Positions 43,732 through 51,467 of a stretch of 64,000 nt of DNA are shown here, piece by piece. The stretch is from an uncultured Opitutia bacterium. Lineage in GTDB: Bacteria; Verrucomicrobiota; Verrucomicrobiia; Opitutales; Opitutaceae. Under the pieces are notes generated by a model. That model worked only from the letters and a program-made list of their open reading frames with translations, had not been told where the DNA came from and searched no databases. Position 1 is the first letter of the stretch. Every line of letters starts with the position of its first letter. The position numbers and the translations under genes are program-made. The stretch spans positions 1-64,000 of the forward strand of contig CAIMFY010000101.1 in NCBI GenBank assembly GCA_903840415.1, in the 5' to 3' direction.

Positions 43732-44303
43732 TGCTGGATGACGAACAGCGGCACGAGGGCGGCGCCCAGTTGGAAGCTGCCGGTGTTCCAGCCCAACGCC
43801 GACGGCGAATCGATCGTGTGCTCAAGATCATAGAGCATGTTGGCATCGAACGGCAGCGGCGCGCTCACGGTCGCACTGATCGCGATGGCCGCAGGGTGCG
43901 TCCCGAAAAGATTAAACTGGTTGTTCTCCCAGTTATATTGTCCGCCCATGGGCGTCTTGCGCAGCCACTGGGTCGCGTTAATGCGCTGGTCCATGCCGGG
44001 CGGAAAAACACCGGCGGCCACCTCGGCGGGCCACGTGCCCATCTCCTGCGCATAGGTGTCGAACGCCGCGGCAAACACGCGGAAGTCATTCGCGATGCTC
44101 ACGGTCTTCGTCTTGCGCTGGACGCGCTGGAGGGCCGGAACGGAAATCGTCGCAAGCACGCTGATGATGGCTACCACCACCATGATTTCGACCAGCGTGA
44201 ATCCGCCCCGGCGACCCGCGGCGCGACCACATCGACTGGGAAGAAAGCGATCCATCCGTTGCGATTCTGCGGGCGGGTGATTTTTGCGGTGTCGGAAAGT
44301 CAC
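43728..44303 (-). CDS. Prepilin-type protein in the arn operon (copy 2)
   Basis: Predicted 191 aa (175 aa if the in-frame ATG at 44255 is used; 44303 is chosen because it makes a 4-bp stop/start overlap). The class III signal is RRGGFTLVEIMVVVAIISVL with cleavage after Gly. After a long helix (ALQRVQRKTKTVSIANDFRV) come FDTYAQEMGTWPAEVAAGVF, MDQRINATQWLRKTPMGGQY and NWENNQ. It is paralogous to the protein at 45064-45630. The leader is longer than in most prepilins. Confidence 0.85.
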   Translation of the reverse strand: MTFRHRKNHPPAESQRMDRFLPSRCGRAAGRRGGFTLVEIMVVVAIISVLATISVPALQRVQRKTKTVSIANDFRVFAAAFDTYAQEMGTWPAEVAAGVFPPGMDQRINATQWLRKTPMGGQYNWENNQFNLFGTHPAAIAISATVSAPLPFDANMLYDLEHTIDSPSALGWNTGSFQLGAALVPLFVIQQ

Positions 44304-45067
44304 CGCATTACCCGCTGATATTTGTCGCCGTAGAGGACGACGGTGAGCGGGTCGTTGATCGTGATCAGCGCCTTGCGGCTCGTCAGGAGCGCGGGTTTTC
44401 CCTGAGCCTCGGCCGCCTGCACGGTGAACGTCATTTTGACCGTCGGCTTTTGCTGGGGGCCAAATTTATACCGCAGCACCGTGCCGCTCTTGTCGATTTC
44501 GATGTGCCGGTCGCCCGGCGTGGCGCCGGTTTCATAGACGCCCGCCACATCCGCGAGGAGGCGCGCCGCCGGCTCCGGAGCCAGCAGCGTGTATTTCGGC
44601 AGCAACGTCTTCTTCGGCCGGGTGACGAACCAAAAAGTGAAACAGTTGATCGCGATAATTGCGATCACGAGCAACACCATCGCGGCCTTGCTTTGCAGCC
44701 AACCCTCCTCGGATTCGGTCGTCCGGGTCCGCGCCATTTCACTGACTTCCTCGCCCGTGATGATCGCGAAGATCCGGGCGGCGGAATATTCTCCACCCTT
44801 GTGTCGCGACGACCAACTCACGAGGTGCAACTTGCCCTCCTTCACCTTGACGACGAAGTTGCCGTCGGCCGTCGTGACCCGCAGTTCCGGCTCGACCGGC
44901 GGAACGACGCTCGGCGCCACCGCCGCGATCGCGTCGAGCACGGCGCGAAACTGCTTCGCCGAAACGTGGCTCAACTCCACCGGCGGCAGCTCCGCCGCCG
45001 CCTGCCGGCCGTCGCGCGCGAGCTGCTTGAGCGACAGATTATAGAGTGTTTCTTTGGTGTGGCTCAT
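44300..45067 (-). CDS. 255-aa single-span membrane protein, pilin partner (copy 1)
   Basis: No known family recognised. It is the paralogue of 42964-43731: PELRVTTADGNFVVKVKEGK, LHLVSWSSRHKGGEYSAARI, FAIITGEEV, one TM helix (AMVLLVIAIIAINCFTFWFV), then KYTLLAPEPAARLLADVAGV, YETGA and GKPALLTSRKALITI. Overlaps both the upstream and downstream pseudopilin genes by 4 bp. N-in/C-out topology is expected, since the basic TRPKK follows the helix on the C side only weakly. Confidence 0.75.
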   Translation of the reverse strand: MSHTKETLYNLSLKQLARDGRQAAAELPPVELSHVSAKQFRAVLDAIAAVAPSVVPPVEPELRVTTADGNFVVKVKEGKLHLVSWSSRHKGGEYSAARIFAIITGEEVSEMARTRTTESEEGWLQSKAAMVLLVIAIIAINCFTFWFVTRPKKTLLPKYTLLAPEPAARLLADVAGVYETGATPGDRHIEIDKSGTVLRYKFGPQQKPTVKMTFTVQAAEAQGKPALLTSRKALITINDPLTVVLYGDKYQRVMR

Positions 45068-45630
45068 GGCGAGACGATGAAAACCGGTTCGCCATCGGCG
45101 CCCATCAGAAAGTTGCCCGTCGCCAGATTGCCGTCGTCGAGCAAGCGATCGATCGCCTCCAGCAAATCGACGTCCTGCATGACAGCTGAGGTGGCGGTCG
45201 TGCTGATGGCGATGGCGGCGCGGACGCGCGCGCCGTTGTGCATCTGATTATTGTCCCAATTGTATTGCCCGCCAAACGGCGTCGGCCGCTGCCACGCGGT
45301 GGCGTTGATCCGGTTCGCCATCTCGGGCGGAAACACTCCGGCGTCGGTCTCTGCCGGCCAGCCGCCCATCTCGTGAGCATAGACGTCAAAAGCCCCCGCA
45401 AACGTGCGCAGATCGTTCGCGACCGTCGTGGCGATCGTCCGGCGCTTCACGCTTTGCAGCGCCGGCACCGACACCGCGGCCAGCAGGCTGATAATCGTGA
45501 CTGTCACCATAATCTCGACCAGCGTGAAGGCGGCCCACCGCCGCGCGCGGGCCGGCACGGACGGGGAACGGAAGCGTTGATCGGTTGAGATAATACCGAA
45601 TGACCTAAGCTCCTTTTGCGGATTTGTCAC
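45064..45630 (-). CDS. Prepilin-type protein in the arn operon (copy 1)
   Basis: Predicted 188 aa. The signal is RRWAAFTLVEIMVTVTIISL. The residue before Phe is Ala, not the usual Gly, which may slow processing by prepilin peptidase. The downstream sequence RRTIATTVANDLRTFAGAFD, VYAHEMGGWPAETDAGVFPP, NRINATAWQRPTPFGGQYNW closely parallels copy 2. It begins 3 bp after arnC ends, so it belongs to the same transcript. Confidence 0.85.
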   Translation of the reverse strand: MTNPQKELRSFGIISTDQRFRSPSVPARARRWAAFTLVEIMVTVTIISLLAAVSVPALQSVKRRTIATTVANDLRTFAGAFDVYAHEMGGWPAETDAGVFPPEMANRINATAWQRPTPFGGQYNWDNNQMHNGARVRAAIAISTTATSAVMQDVDLLEAIDRLLDDGNLATGNFLMGADGEPVFIVSP

Positions 45631-45633
45631 TCT

Positions 45634-46581
45634 TCAGCTGCCGAGTATTTCCCGCACGTGGTAACGCTGCCGCGCCCGCACCACCTGATAAGTGCGACCG
45701 ACGTATTCCCCGATCAGCCCAATGCCGATCATCGCGACGCTGAGCAGAAAGAGCACGATGGCCAACAGCGTGAACACGCCGAACGTCTCCCGGTCGAGGT
45801 TGAACACGAAGCGGCGGACCAGCAGCAACACCACCAGCGCGAAACTTCCCAGCGAACTCAGCCCCGCGAACATCGTGAAGTATTGCAGCGGCGCGATGGA
45901 AAAGCCGGTGATTAAATCGAAATTCAACCGGATTAGACCATAGAATGAATAATTCGACACACCCGCGTGCCGCTCTTCGTGCTTCACACCCACTTCGGCC
46001 GGGTTACCCGAAAAACTGTAGGCCAGCGCCGGGATGAAAGTGTTGATCGCGCCGCTGCGCACGATGGCATCGATGATGGCTCGCGAGTAGGCGCGGAGCA
46101 TACAGCCCTGATCGGTCATCTCGATGCTCGTCGTTTTTTCGCGCACGAGATTGATGATGCGCGAGGCGTAGGTGCGGAAGAGCGAGTCCTGCCGATTGAG
46201 CCGAAAACCGCCGACGTAGTCGTGGCCGGCATCCATCTTCGCGAGAAGTTTTGGGATTTCCTCCGGAGGATTCTGGAGGTCGGCATCGAGTGTGACGATC
46301 ACCTCGCCGCGGACGCGCTCAAATGCCGCCATGATCGCCATGTGTTGACCGTAATTCGTGTTGAAATCGATCACGCGAGTGACATCAGGCCGCGCCGCGT
46401 GCTGGGCGCGCAACAAATCCATCGATCGATCGGCGCTGCCGTCGTTCGTGAAGATGACTTCGTAGGTGCGGCCGATGCCGTCGAGCACCGGGTAGAGCCG
46501 CGCGAAGAGCACCGGCAGATTCGCCTCCTCGTTGTAAACAGGAATGACGATCGAAAGTTGGACGGACGACGGGGCGCTCAT
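45634..46581 (-). CDS. arnC: Undecaprenyl-phosphate L-Ara4FN transferase ArnC-like
   Basis: Predicted 315-aa GT2 polyprenyl-phosphate glycosyltransferase: LSIVIPVYNEEANLPVLFAR, EVIFTNDGSADRSMDLLRAQ, NYGQHMAIMAAFERVRGEVI, TLDADLQNPPEEIPKLL (DxD), MTDQGCMLRAYSR. Two C-terminal TM helices follow (about residues 235-255 and 268-290). It transfers L-Ara4FN to undecaprenyl phosphate at the cytoplasmic face. Overlaps arnB by 4 bp. Confidence 0.9.
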   Translation of the reverse strand: MSAPSSVQLSIVIPVYNEEANLPVLFARLYPVLDGIGRTYEVIFTNDGSADRSMDLLRAQHAARPDVTRVIDFNTNYGQHMAIMAAFERVRGEVIVTLDADLQNPPEEIPKLLAKMDAGHDYVGGFRLNRQDSLFRTYASRIINLVREKTTSIEMTDQGCMLRAYSRAIIDAIVRSGAINTFIPALAYSFSGNPAEVGVKHEERHAGVSNYSFYGLIRLNFDLITGFSIAPLQYFTMFAGLSSLGSFALVVLLLVRRFVFNLDRETFGVFTLLAIVLFLLSVAMIGIGLIGEYVGRTYQVVRARQRYHVREILGS

Positions 46582-47756
46582 GACTTCAAGTGACGTTGAA
46601 GGATTCCGGTGAGCGCGTCCACCACGCGAGCGATGTCACCCAGCGTCATCGCCGGAAAGAGCGGCAGCGTGAGAATGCTCCGACAGACGCGCTCCGCGAT
46701 CGGGAGGTCGCCGTCTTTCCAACCCAGCCGCCGGTAAACGGCGAAACGATGAATCGCCGGGTAATGCACGCCGGTGCCGATGCCCGCGGTGTGCAACTGC
46801 GCCATCACCTCGGCGCGCGTGAGGGCGAGTCGATCTTCGGGTAGCACGACTTGAAACATGTGCCAGTTCGTCGAGTTGAAATCGCGGGGCGGGAGTTGCA
46901 GGCTGAGGGCGCGGGCCGCGGGCGCCTCGAACGCCGCGAAGTAAGCGCGAGCGAGTTCGCGGCGCTTCGCATTGAACTCGTCAATTCGCGGCAACTGCCC
47001 GAGTCCGACGCGGGCCGCGACATCGGTGAGATTGAATTTTCCGCCGACGACCTCGACCTCCATGCCGTCGAAGCCGGTGCGCACGACGCCTTGCAGGCGG
47101 TATTGCTCGGCGAGTTTCACCTCGGCCTCGTTGTTCAGCACGAGCGCGCCACCCTCGATGGTCGTGATGTTTTTATTCGGGTGAAAGCTGAACGACACAA
47201 AGTCGCCGAACGCGCCGATCTTTTTTCCGTTCCACGCCGAGCCGAACGACTGCGCCGCATCCTCGACGACGCGCAGATTGTGTTTCTTTGCGATCGCGTA
47301 AAGCCGATCGCGATCGACCGGCAATCCGGCAAGATCGACAGGGATGATGGCGCGCGTCGCCGGCGTGATGGCGGCCTCGACCCGCGCGAGATCAATATTC
47401 CGCGTGACTGGATCGATGTCGACGAACACGGGGCGTGCGCCGACTTCGAGAATGACGTTGCTCGTGGCCACCCACGAAAGCGGGGTCGTGATCACCTCGT
47501 GGCCGGAGCCAACGCCGGCGAGGCGCAGCGCGATTTCCATCGTGCAGGTGCCGGAATTGAAGACGCGCACCGGGCGGCCGCCGCAGTAGTCGGAGAGTTT
47601 CGCCTCGAGTTCCTTGACCTTCGGCCCCGAGGTGAGCCAGCCGGAGCGCAAGACTTCGGCGACGCCCGAGATCGTCTCGTCGTCGATCGTCGGGCGCGTC
47701 ATCGGCAAATAAGGCGCGGCGGGTTTCGCCGTCGGGGCGGAAGCGGGAGCGGACAT
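46578..47756 (-). CDS. arnB: UDP-4-amino-4-deoxy-L-arabinose aminotransferase ArnB
   Basis: Predicted 392 aa from the ATG at 47756, one base after the arnT stop. DegT/DnrJ-type PLP enzyme: RPTIDDETISGVAEVLRSGW, VFNSGTCTMEIALRL, TPLSWVATSNVILEVGARP, FVDIDP, VVEDAAQSFGSAWNGK and SFHPNKNITTIEGGALV with Schiff-base Lys195. It converts UDP-Ara4O to UDP-L-Ara4N using glutamate. Confidence 0.93.
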   Translation of the reverse strand: MSAPASAPTAKPAAPYLPMTRPTIDDETISGVAEVLRSGWLTSGPKVKELEAKLSDYCGGRPVRVFNSGTCTMEIALRLAGVGSGHEVITTPLSWVATSNVILEVGARPVFVDIDPVTRNIDLARVEAAITPATRAIIPVDLAGLPVDRDRLYAIAKKHNLRVVEDAAQSFGSAWNGKKIGAFGDFVSFSFHPNKNITTIEGGALVLNNEAEVKLAEQYRLQGVVRTGFDGMEVEVVGGKFNLTDVAARVGLGQLPRIDEFNAKRRELARAYFAAFEAPAARALSLQLPPRDFNSTNWHMFQVVLPEDRLALTRAEVMAQLHTAGIGTGVHYPAIHRFAVYRRLGWKDGDLPIAERVCRSILTLPLFPAMTLGDIARVVDALTGILQRHLKS

Positions 47757-47757
47757 G

Positions 47758-49497
47758 TCAGGGCTGGTTGCTGAAGAGATAATGATCCTCGGTCTGGCCG
47801 AGCAAACGATAACGATCACGGAAACCGGGATCGGCGAAGAGTTCCTTCACGTCCCATTTTCGCGCCACGGCGAAGACCCGGCCAGGCTGCGACCAGAGCG
47901 CACGGAATTTCGCCTCGTCCATGAACCGGCCGCTGGCGCGCGCGGCGGCGTCTTCCTCAAGTTCGAGTTCGCCCTTGAACGCGACGACATCGACGGTGCG
48001 CTCGGCGTAAAAGGTGAAATTGTGGAAAAATTCGTGGTAGTGCACCACGCGATCGCCGGGCTGCGCCTGCGCCCTCACGAGCAGTGCGAGCGCTTTTGAG
48101 CTCGGCTTGTTGATGTCCGGCGAGGCGAATTGCAGCGCAACGAGAAACGCCGCCATCGTCGCAACGATGCCGGCCACAGCGGCCCGCACGCCACGCGTCT
48201 TCGCGAGCCACGGTGCAAAGATACCGCCAAGCACGAGCACCGCCGCCATTGCGAACGCCGGCGGTTGCAGCGCGAGCGCGTGTTCGGGGGCGAGTTTCAC
48301 GCGGGTCGGTTGCATCACGATCATACCGAGGGCGACGGCGAGCAGGCCGTTCAAAAACGAAAACACCCTGAGGCCCACTCGCATCCGCGCCGCGCCATCG
48401 GATTCGCGCGCCAGCCGGGCCAGCCACGCGCCGATGAGCACCGCAAGCGCCGGAAAGATGGGCAGGATGTAGGGCGGAAGCTTCGATTTAGAAACCGAGA
48501 AAAAGAAAAACACGAAGGCCACCCAGGTAACCAGAAACCACGCGACCGCGTTCTCGTTACGCTTCGCCCAGCCTCCGCGCACGGCTTCGCGCACCGCCGG
48601 CCAGAGAAAGCCCGTCCACGGAATCGATCCGGCGAGCACGATCCAGACGAAGTAGTGAATCGGACCGGGACGCGAAGCCGCCGCGGTAAGGAATCGCTCG
48701 AAGTGCTCGAAGACGAAATAGCGGTGTACCCACGTCGGGTTGTGCAGCGCCGCGAGCACGTGCCACGGAGCCGCGATGATCAAAAACAGGAGCGCGCCAC
48801 TCGGCAGGTAGAGCGGGCGGAGGCGTTTCCATTGGTTGAAAATCAGCAGCCACAGAAACATCACAGCGCCCGTCACCAGAAAGCCGATCAGCCCTTTCGC
48901 GAGCGTCGCGAGCGCCATGCTCACGTAGAGTTTGTAGAAGCAAAGCCGGCGCGCGCAGATCGCCGAAGCCCCCGTCGTTGCCTCCGGCTCGTGTACGCCG
49001 ATGATGAACGCAAACAGCGCCCGCGCCATCAGCACCGACACCGCCATGTCGAGAATCGGAATGTGCCCGATCGCGAACCACAGCAGCGACGTGCCGAGCA
49101 CCACCGCCGCCATCAACCCGGCGTCGCGCCCGAAGAGCCGCCGACCCGCCGTGTAGGTGATCAACACGCCCCAGAGCGCAAACAGCGCCGGCACCGCGCG
49201 GACCGCCCACTCGTTGAGCCCGAGAATCTTTTCCGACAGTGCGGTCACCCAATAGACGAGCGGCGGTTTCTCGAAATAGTTCACACCGTTCAGCCGCGGC
49301 GTGACCCAGTCGCCGCTCGCGAGCATCTCGCGCGCAATCTCGGCGTTGCGGCCCTCGTCCGGATCGCTGAGCGGGTAGCTGCCGAGCCGGAAGAAATACA
49401 GCAGCCCAAACGCGAACGCGAGCAGCAGCACATCGCGCCGCCACGAGGGAAACGCAGGCGCAGCCGAGGTGGAATTCTCTGGATCGGGCATCGTCAA
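47758..49497 (-). CDS. arnT: Lipid A L-Ara4N transferase ArnT-like
   Basis: Predicted 579 aa, close to the 550-aa E. coli enzyme. GT-C glycosyltransferase with about 12 TM helices. The first periplasmic loop SYPLSDPDEGRNAEIAREML has the catalytic Asp-Glu motif, followed by NYFEKPPLVYWVTALS. It moves L-Ara4N from undecaprenyl phosphate to lipid A on the periplasmic side, lowering negative charge and giving resistance to cationic peptides. It is the first gene of the arn run and divergent from holA (83-bp gap likely holding both promoters). ArnE/ArnF flippase genes are not present. Confidence 0.88.
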   Translation of the reverse strand: MTMPDPENSTSAAPAFPSWRRDVLLLAFAFGLLYFFRLGSYPLSDPDEGRNAEIAREMLASGDWVTPRLNGVNYFEKPPLVYWVTALSEKILGLNEWAVRAVPALFALWGVLITYTAGRRLFGRDAGLMAAVVLGTSLLWFAIGHIPILDMAVSVLMARALFAFIIGVHEPEATTGASAICARRLCFYKLYVSMALATLAKGLIGFLVTGAVMFLWLLIFNQWKRLRPLYLPSGALLFLIIAAPWHVLAALHNPTWVHRYFVFEHFERFLTAAASRPGPIHYFVWIVLAGSIPWTGFLWPAVREAVRGGWAKRNENAVAWFLVTWVAFVFFFFSVSKSKLPPYILPIFPALAVLIGAWLARLARESDGAARMRVGLRVFSFLNGLLAVALGMIVMQPTRVKLAPEHALALQPPAFAMAAVLVLGGIFAPWLAKTRGVRAAVAGIVATMAAFLVALQFASPDINKPSSKALALLVRAQAQPGDRVVHYHEFFHNFTFYAERTVDVVAFKGELELEEDAAARASGRFMDEAKFRALWSQPGRVFAVARKWDVKELFADPGFRDRYRLLGQTEDHYLFSNQP

Positions 49498-49580
49498 ACC
49501 GACCCGCAGCCTCGCGAGCAGTGCCGGGCGAGGCGATTTTTTTCGTGCGCTGGCGGCGGGTTCCCGGCCAAATCGCCACG

Positions 49581-50681
49581 ATGCCGCCGGCTACCAAGAC
49601 TTTCACCTTCATCTGTGGCGCCGACGATTTTATCGTCGGCCGGCTCGGCACGAAGCGCTACGCCGCGCTCGCCGCGGAGGTGCCGGACGAATTTGCCCGT
49701 GAAACTATCAACGGGTTTGCCGCCAACGTCAGCGAGGTCGAGAGCGCTGTGAACCGCTTTCGCGAGGCCGTGCAAACCGTCTCGATGTTCGGCGGCCGAC
49801 GCGTCGTGTGGTTCAAGGACGTGAATTTCCTCGCCGACTCCGTCACCGGCCGCGCCGAAAGCACGATGAAACTCGTCGAGGACTTGCAGCAGATTCTGGA
49901 GTCGCTGAATCCTGACGAGACTGCCGTGCTCATCACCGCCGCACCCGTCGATCGGCGGCGATCGTTTCCGAAATGGTGCGAGAAAAACGCCGATTTCACC
50001 CTCGCCGGCGGCGAGGGCGACAACATCACCGAGGCGCTCGCCAGCCTTGTCCTGACGGAGGCCAAAGTGATCGGCGCTTCGTTCGCGCCCGGCGCCGTGG
50101 AACTCCTGACCGCCAAAATCGGCCCCAACACCCGCCTCCTTATGGAGGAAACCGGCAAGCTCGCCACCTATGTCGGCGACGGCGTTGCGATCACCGAGGA
50201 GCATGTTGCGGAGCTCACGCCTAACGTCGCCGAGGGCGATTTTTTCGAGACGGCGGAGGCGTTTTTCGCCGGCGATCTCAAGTGGACGCTTGGCGCGCTG
50301 CACCGGCATTTTTTCACCGGCGGCGACGCGCGGCCCGTCATCAGCGCGCTGCAAAACCGCAACCGCATCCTCCTCCAGATTCGCGCGCTCGTCGATGCCG
50401 GCGACGTGCGGATCGGCCCGCGCGGACTCGATGGTTTTCCGAAGGCGCTGGCGACGCACGCCGCGAAGTTCACCGGGGCCACGGAGAAAAGTTCGTTCAA
50501 TCTCTTCACGCAAAACCCGTGGTATCTCGGTAAACTCGCCGGCAACGCGAAGCTCCCTACCCTGCGTCGGCTGATCGACAACCAGCAGGAACTGATCGCG
50601 ACGTTCGAGGAAATCATCCGCCGCCCGCACGAGCAGGAGGAAGTGTTGCGCGAGATGGCGGTGCGGTGCCTCGCGGCGTAA
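49581..50681 (+). CDS. holA: DNA polymerase III subunit delta
   Basis: Predicted 366 aa. The start at 49581 gives MPPATKTFTFICGADDFIVG. The clamp-loader delta pattern is ETINGFAANVSEVESAVNRF, VQTVSMFGGRRVVWFKDVNF, a domain II of AAA+ fold without P-loop, LLMEETGKLATYVGDGVAIT, EEHVAELTP and a C-terminal collar domain (HRHFFTGGDARPVISALQNR). It opens the beta clamp in the clamp loader. Sequence is diverged but the domain order is right. Confidence 0.82.
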   Translation: MPPATKTFTFICGADDFIVGRLGTKRYAALAAEVPDEFARETINGFAANVSEVESAVNRFREAVQTVSMFGGRRVVWFKDVNFLADSVTGRAESTMKLVEDLQQILESLNPDETAVLITAAPVDRRRSFPKWCEKNADFTLAGGEGDNITEALASLVLTEAKVIGASFAPGAVELLTAKIGPNTRLLMEETGKLATYVGDGVAITEEHVAELTPNVAEGDFFETAEAFFAGDLKWTLGALHRHFFTGGDARPVISALQNRNRILLQIRALVDAGDVRIGPRGLDGFPKALATHAAKFTGATEKSSFNLFTQNPWYLGKLAGNAKLPTLRRLIDNQQELIATFEEIIRRPHEQEEVLREMAVRCLAA

Positions 50682-50684
50682 CGA

Positions 50685-51374
50685 CTACTTCATCGCCCCG
50701 AACACCACCGCCGCCGCCTCGCGCCAGAAACACTCGGGTTCGGCGAAGCCGGCCTCGGCGAGCATCCGCAGTTCGGTGATCAGCGGCGGATAATAATCTT
50801 CGTGCGCCCAGCTCGCGAAATGCGCGTGGGCCTGCGCCTCGTTGATGCCGTGCGGTCGCATCGAGTCGGCCCAGAGCTTGAAGGCGTGGTCACGCAACGC
50901 CAGTGTCGCGCAGACGGCGGTGTCGGCATTCACAAACATTCCGCCGGGTTTCAGCGCGGCGAAAATGTTTTTATAGATTCCCGCCTTCACCTTCAGGTCT
51001 TTCACGTGGTGCAGCGCGATGCAGGCCGCGACGGCGTCGCACCGCGGGAGCGGATCGGTGAACGAGCGCTCGACGTAGCGGACACGGTCGCCGAACCGGG
51101 TGCAGCGCTCGCGCGCCGTCGCCAGCATGTCGGGATCGGTGTCCCAGATTTCCACGGTCGCGGCCGGAAAGCGTTCCGCGATCGCCGCGGCTAGCGCGCC
51201 GGTGCCACCGCCGAGATCGAGCACAAGCGCACCCGCGCCGGCCGGCGGCAGCCCAAGCGCGACCAGGTCGAGTTGCACGGGGCGCATCACAGGATACGCC
51301 GGCACAAGCTGGCGAATGAGGTCGTCGTATTCAGCAACGCGAAGTTTGAGGTGACCGGAAACGGAATGGGCCAT
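50685..51374 (-). CDS. Class I SAM-dependent methyltransferase
   Basis: Predicted 229 aa. SAM-binding motif ALVLDLGGGTGALAAAIAER, acidic loop WDTDPDMLATARERC, VAACIALHHVKDLKVKAGIY and LKPGGMFVNADT. The late LAEAGFAEPECFWREAAAVV segment is typical of small-molecule methyltransferases (CmoA/UbiE-like group). The substrate is unknown. It is convergent with holA, with 3 bp between stops. Confidence 0.82.
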   Translation of the reverse strand: MAHSVSGHLKLRVAEYDDLIRQLVPAYPVMRPVQLDLVALGLPPAGAGALVLDLGGGTGALAAAIAERFPAATVEIWDTDPDMLATARERCTRFGDRVRYVERSFTDPLPRCDAVAACIALHHVKDLKVKAGIYKNIFAALKPGGMFVNADTAVCATLALRDHAFKLWADSMRPHGINEAQAHAHFASWAHEDYYPPLITELRMLAEAGFAEPECFWREAAAVVFGAMK

Positions 51375-51467
51375 GCTGGCACCGTGGATGTGGCGCGCGT
51401 CTGAGGCGAGCCACGGATTTTTCCGTTCGCCATCGCGGTCGCCGGGGGCTTACTCACGCGGCTTGCC

